Origin: Thermotogaceae bacterium
GTDB taxonomy: Bacteria > Thermotogota > Thermotogae > Thermotogales > Thermotogaceae
NCBI GenBank assembly: GCA_027077795.1
Contig: JALWTT010000009.1
Coordinates: forward strand, 148,799 to 212,798
Reading direction: 5' to 3'
Length of the DNA stretch: 64,000 nt
A program made the translations under genes and the position numbers. Of this stretch, positions 61,376 through 64,000 are shown one piece after another (within the stretch, counting starts at the first letter, position 1; every line of letters begins with the position of its first letter). The notes under the pieces are model-generated. The model was given only the letters and a program-made list of their open reading frames with translations. It was not told the origin of the DNA and did not search any database.

Positions 61376-62676
61376 ATTTCAACATCCAGCCACCTTTTCT
61401 TTCTAACCATAAGCAGTCCTACCATTGACCCAAGAGTCACGGATAGGGAGATCACGATGCCAAGAGCATTGTACCCAAACCCCAGATACTTGAGCAACGC
61501 CATAACTGGTATTCTGAAAACCCAATTCGTGATGATACTTATATAAAGGGCATCTATAGTGCGTCCACCACCTGTCAGGGTCCCATAAGAGATATTCACG
61601 AGATACATGAATATGTACAAAAACGAGGTGTATCTCAGAAACGCAGAGGAGGATCTCACAAGCTGAAGATCTTCGGAGAAGAGCTGAGATATAGGTGTGG
61701 ATAGTATGAAGACAAAGATGGAAGCCGTAGCTCCGATTATCAGCGCTATCTTCCTTCCTTCTATAAACACACGAACTGCTCTGCCTTTATCCCTCTTTCC
61801 CAGGCTCTGCCCAACGAGTGTCGTCACGGCTCCTTCTATGGCAAAACCCACCATCCAGGTGATATCGATGACTCGGGCGAATATTCCAAACGTAGCTGTG
61901 GCCAGAACGCCGTATCCTGAGAACATTCTCACGACGATCATTCTGGAAAAGTTCCAGTTCACAGAGTCGGCCAAGGACGGACCACCCAGGTACAGAATTT
62001 TTTTAAGTGTAGAAAGCTTGAGCTTCGACATCCTCAGAAGCCACACTTTCCATTTTTTCTTTGCCATGAAGAACCCGAGAAGCATCACTGAGCTTTCACA
62101 CATTCCAGATGCCAGGGCCGATCCTGAAACTCCCATATTCATGACGAACATGAATAACGGGTCTAGAAATATGTTGGCTATAGATCCTGCTGCAGTTACA
62201 AAGAACAGAGTTCTGGTATCACCTATAGACCTGAATGTGGTCATCATCGTTCCCAGGAGGAAGGATAGTGGTAGGAACATTGTTCTTATCCTGTAGTAGC
62301 TTATCGCGTCTTGGGAGGGGATTTTTCCACTCCCAAGCCAGGAGAGGAGCAGCGGAGCTACTGGATATGTTATCAACAGTAAGATAAACCCTGCAAAAAA
62401 TTTGTAAGTCACTATTTGCCTTCCGATATCCTCGAAATCCTTTTTGTTCCCCTCCCCCCATCTTCTTGAGAGCATTACCATGGAAGAAACCCCAAAGATC
62501 TCGTTGATTATGTAATTCATGTTGTAAAGACTTGCAGCTAGAGTTACAGAAGCAACAGCCTCCTTGCCCATTCTCCCTATCCACATCAAATCCACGAGGC
62601 TGTAAAGGGTGTTGAAGACGGAACTCCCCATGGAAGGTAAAGCTATCCTCAGAATGTCCTTTCTAACATCTTTCAA
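61372..62676 (-). CDS. MATE family exporter
   Basis: A 434-residue, 12-helix exporter of the MATE (multidrug and toxin extrusion) family. The N-terminal LRIALPSMGSSVFNTLYSLVDLMWIGRMGKEAVASV and the repeat GFAIEGAVTTLVGQSLGKRDKGRA are typical. It probably expels cationic compounds in exchange for sodium or protons. TTG 62676 follows AGGAG and overlaps the stop of the cation transporter gene by 4 bases. Confidence 0.9.
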   Translation of the reverse strand: MKDVRKDILRIALPSMGSSVFNTLYSLVDLMWIGRMGKEAVASVTLAASLYNMNYIINEIFGVSSMVMLSRRWGEGNKKDFEDIGRQIVTYKFFAGFILLLITYPVAPLLLSWLGSGKIPSQDAISYYRIRTMFLPLSFLLGTMMTTFRSIGDTRTLFFVTAAGSIANIFLDPLFMFVMNMGVSGSALASGMCESSVMLLGFFMAKKKWKVWLLRMSKLKLSTLKKILYLGGPSLADSVNWNFSRMIVVRMFSGYGVLATATFGIFARVIDITWMVGFAIEGAVTTLVGQSLGKRDKGRAVRVFIEGRKIALIIGATASIFVFILSTPISQLFSEDLQLVRSSSAFLRYTSFLYIFMYLVNISYGTLTGGGRTIDALYISIITNWVFRIPVMALLKYLGFGYNALGIVISLSVTLGSMVGLLMVRKKRWLDVEI

Positions 62677-63512
62677 CTTTCACAACTCCTATTCTCGATC
62701 TGTATTGTTGCATGTGATATTCCCAATCCATGAATTTTCTCCTTGACCGCATCTCTAACAGCATCTATATCAGCGTTCTGGTTCTTTAAAGTTATGTGAA
62801 GTTCTGCATAAGCGTCTTTACCATCCATAGTCCAAATATGGATGTGATGCACATCTAATACAGCTTCTAAACTCTCGACTGCTGATTTGACGATGTTTAA
62901 ATCTATCCAATCGGGCCTAACCTGCATCAAGATCGATGAAGTTTGTTTGAAGATCTTCCAACCCATTACGAGCATATAGGTGGATATTGCAATGGATACA
63001 ACTCCATCTAGGAAATACCAGGGTTTGAAAAGCAGGAGAATTCCAAGCATGGTGACAAAAGCGGATGACAGAGTATCAGCTGTTATATGAACCAAGGTGG
63101 AACGGATGTTTACGTCATAGCGATGTTCGTGGAGAAAGAGTATCGTCAATATGTTTCCGGCAAGCCCAATGGTTGCCACAGGTAACATAATCTGAGGAGA
63201 TACTATCTCTGGGTTCATCAGCTTCCTAATCCCTTCGAAAATCATGAATCCTCCAATGATCATTAAGAAAACTCCGTTCACAAGGGCAGCCACCACTTCG
63301 GCCCTTTTGTAGCCGTATGTGTACTTTTCATTTTTCTCTCGCTTCGAGATTTTCGTGGCCGCATAGCTGAAAATCATCGATAGAACATCTGTACTGTTGT
63401 GAACAGCATCAGAGAGGAGGGCTATACTCCCTGAGATCAACCCTCCCACTATTTCGGATACAACTATCGATACGTTAAAAATTATTGAAAAAAGAAGTCT
63501 AGCCTCTTTCAT
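62673..63512 (-). CDS. Cation diffusion facilitator (zinc/cation efflux)
   Basis: A 279-residue metal exporter. Metal site A ligands lie in SIALLSDAVHNSTDVLSM (helix II, with Asp and the HNxxD motif) and STLVHITADTLSSAFVTMLG (helix V, HxxxD). The cytoplasmic domain VHHIHIWTMDGKDAYAELHITLKN is standard for the ZnT/CzcD type. ATG 63512 overlaps the upstream stop in ATGA; a longer frame to 63599 lies inside that gene and has no ribosome site. Coupled to the MATE gene downstream. Confidence 0.9.
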   Translation of the reverse strand: MKEARLLFSIIFNVSIVVSEIVGGLISGSIALLSDAVHNSTDVLSMIFSYAATKISKREKNEKYTYGYKRAEVVAALVNGVFLMIIGGFMIFEGIRKLMNPEIVSPQIMLPVATIGLAGNILTILFLHEHRYDVNIRSTLVHITADTLSSAFVTMLGILLLFKPWYFLDGVVSIAISTYMLVMGWKIFKQTSSILMQVRPDWIDLNIVKSAVESLEAVLDVHHIHIWTMDGKDAYAELHITLKNQNADIDAVRDAVKEKIHGLGISHATIQIENRSCES

Positions 63513-64000
63513 ATTTCTTTTGAGAGCAGTTCTTTGGATTTTCTGTTCTGCCATTCGGCGATTTTCTTCAAGTCTTCTCCAAGCACCTCCCCTTTCCATA
63601 TTCTCGTAGTTCCATTTATGACAACCAGGTCAACTTCCTTGGGATCGCACATAACTATGGAAGCTAATGGGTCATCTAGGCAACCTGAAAGCTCAAGTTT
63701 TGACAAATCTATCCCTATGAAATCAGCGGCCTTTCCAACCTCGATGGATCCTATGTAGTCATCCATTCTTAGAACTCTTGCACCACCAAGCGTTGCCATT
63801 TCAATCACCTCTTCCGGGGTTATAGCATTCGCTCCGTACTTCACTCTTTGCAAGAGCATCGCCAATCTCATTTCTTGGAAGAAATTGTTCGTGTCATTGC
63901 TGGCACTTCCATCAACGGCTATTCCTATTCTCAACCTCCCCTTCATCTTCACAATGGGTGCTATTCCCGATCCCAATCTCATGTTGGAAGCTGGACAATG
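63509..64000 (-). CDS. Amidohydrolase, C-terminal part (8-oxoguanine deaminase-like), cut by the window edge
   Basis: The C-terminal 163 residues of a COG0402 deaminase. HCPASNMRLGSGIAPIV, at the very edge, and AVDGSASNDTNNFFQEMRLAMLLQR are signatures of the AtzB/8-oxoguanine deaminase group, more than of the MtaD group (compare HNPSSNLKLGNG in the 5629 gene). The reading frame is open to base 64000, so the N-terminus with the HxH motif lies outside. First gene of a coupled operon with the cation and MATE exporters. Confidence 0.85.
   Translation of the reverse strand, partial: HCPASNMRLGSGIAPIVKMKGRLRIGIAVDGSASNDTNNFFQEMRLAMLLQRVKYGANAITPEEVIEMATLGGARVLRMDDYIGSIEVGKAADFIGIDLSKLELSGCLDDPLASIVMCDPKEVDLVVINGTTRIWKGEVLGEDLKKIAEWQNRKSKELLSKEI

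Overview
The window looks like one chromosomal stretch of a thermophilic, fermentative, motile bacterium, most probably a member of the Thermotogota or a close relative. This is inferred from gene content only: an Rnf complex, a potassium-dependent membrane pyrophosphatase of the sodium-pumping type, a three-gene glycerol-3-phosphate oxidoreductase cluster, a GH29 fucosidase beside a sugar ABC transporter, flagellin, a Tneap-type I-B CRISPR-Cas system, and dense operons with 4-bp ATGA/GTGA overlaps and strong GGAGGTGA ribosome sites. I cannot name the species.

Layout. 1-600: a decayed gene on the minus strand. 0.6-5.5 kb: M19 dipeptidase, urocanate hydratase, a DUF1858 protein, and a coupled acetyltransferase / sigma factor / membrane protein unit. 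5.6-13.7 kb: an amidohydrolase of the MtaD type, then a tightly coupled signalling operon (CHASE2 adenylate cyclase, a degenerate HD-GYP protein, a DUF3307 membrane protein, a FecR-domain envelope protein and an intact GAF-HD-GYP protein). 13.7-19.7 kb: tRNA-Leu(CAA), cupin, a secreted propeller-like protein, histidine catabolism genes hutI and glutamate formimidoyltransferase, a MurJ-type flippase and a P1 peptidase. 19.8-23.0 kb: flagellin followed by a secreted phospholipase-D-like protein, a HAD phosphatase and a GH3-like protein. 23.0-25.7 kb: a TPP riboswitch with its terminator, controlling a thiamine transporter that lacks an ATPase gene here. 25.7-26.8 kb: a signal peptidase I with a large insertion.

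26.9-38.4 kb is a defence region: an archaeal-type AAA ATPase, divergent from a complete type I-B operon in the order cas6, cas8b/cst1, cas7, cas5, cas3, cas4, cas1, cas2, followed by a leader and 28 identical repeats with 27 spacers. 38.4-45.3 kb, minus strand: energy coupling by rnfCDGEAB, with a very short RnfB, and hppA. 45.5-51 kb: a Gfo/Idh/MocA oxidoreductase, a chemoreceptor, tRNA-Pro, tRNA-Gln, a HerA-like ATPase and tRNA-Leu(CAG). 51-52.9 kb: Asp23 family protein, EF-P, and a ferritin-like/VIT1 membrane protein. 53-57.5 kb: fucosidase and a sugar ABC transporter without an ATPase; its second permease seems to start at ATT. 57.6-61.4 kb: the FAD/Fe-S oxidoreductase trio with an NYN/PIN-like nuclease. 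61.4-64 kb: MATE exporter, cation diffusion facilitator and the C-terminal part of an amidohydrolase that runs off the edge.

Taken together, most of the window is ordinary metabolism. The parts that reward a second look are the cAMP / HD-GYP / FecR operon, the CRISPR locus (a possible internally translated small subunit, a pair of near-duplicate spacers), the short RnfB, the non-AUG permease start, and the enlarged signal peptidase.
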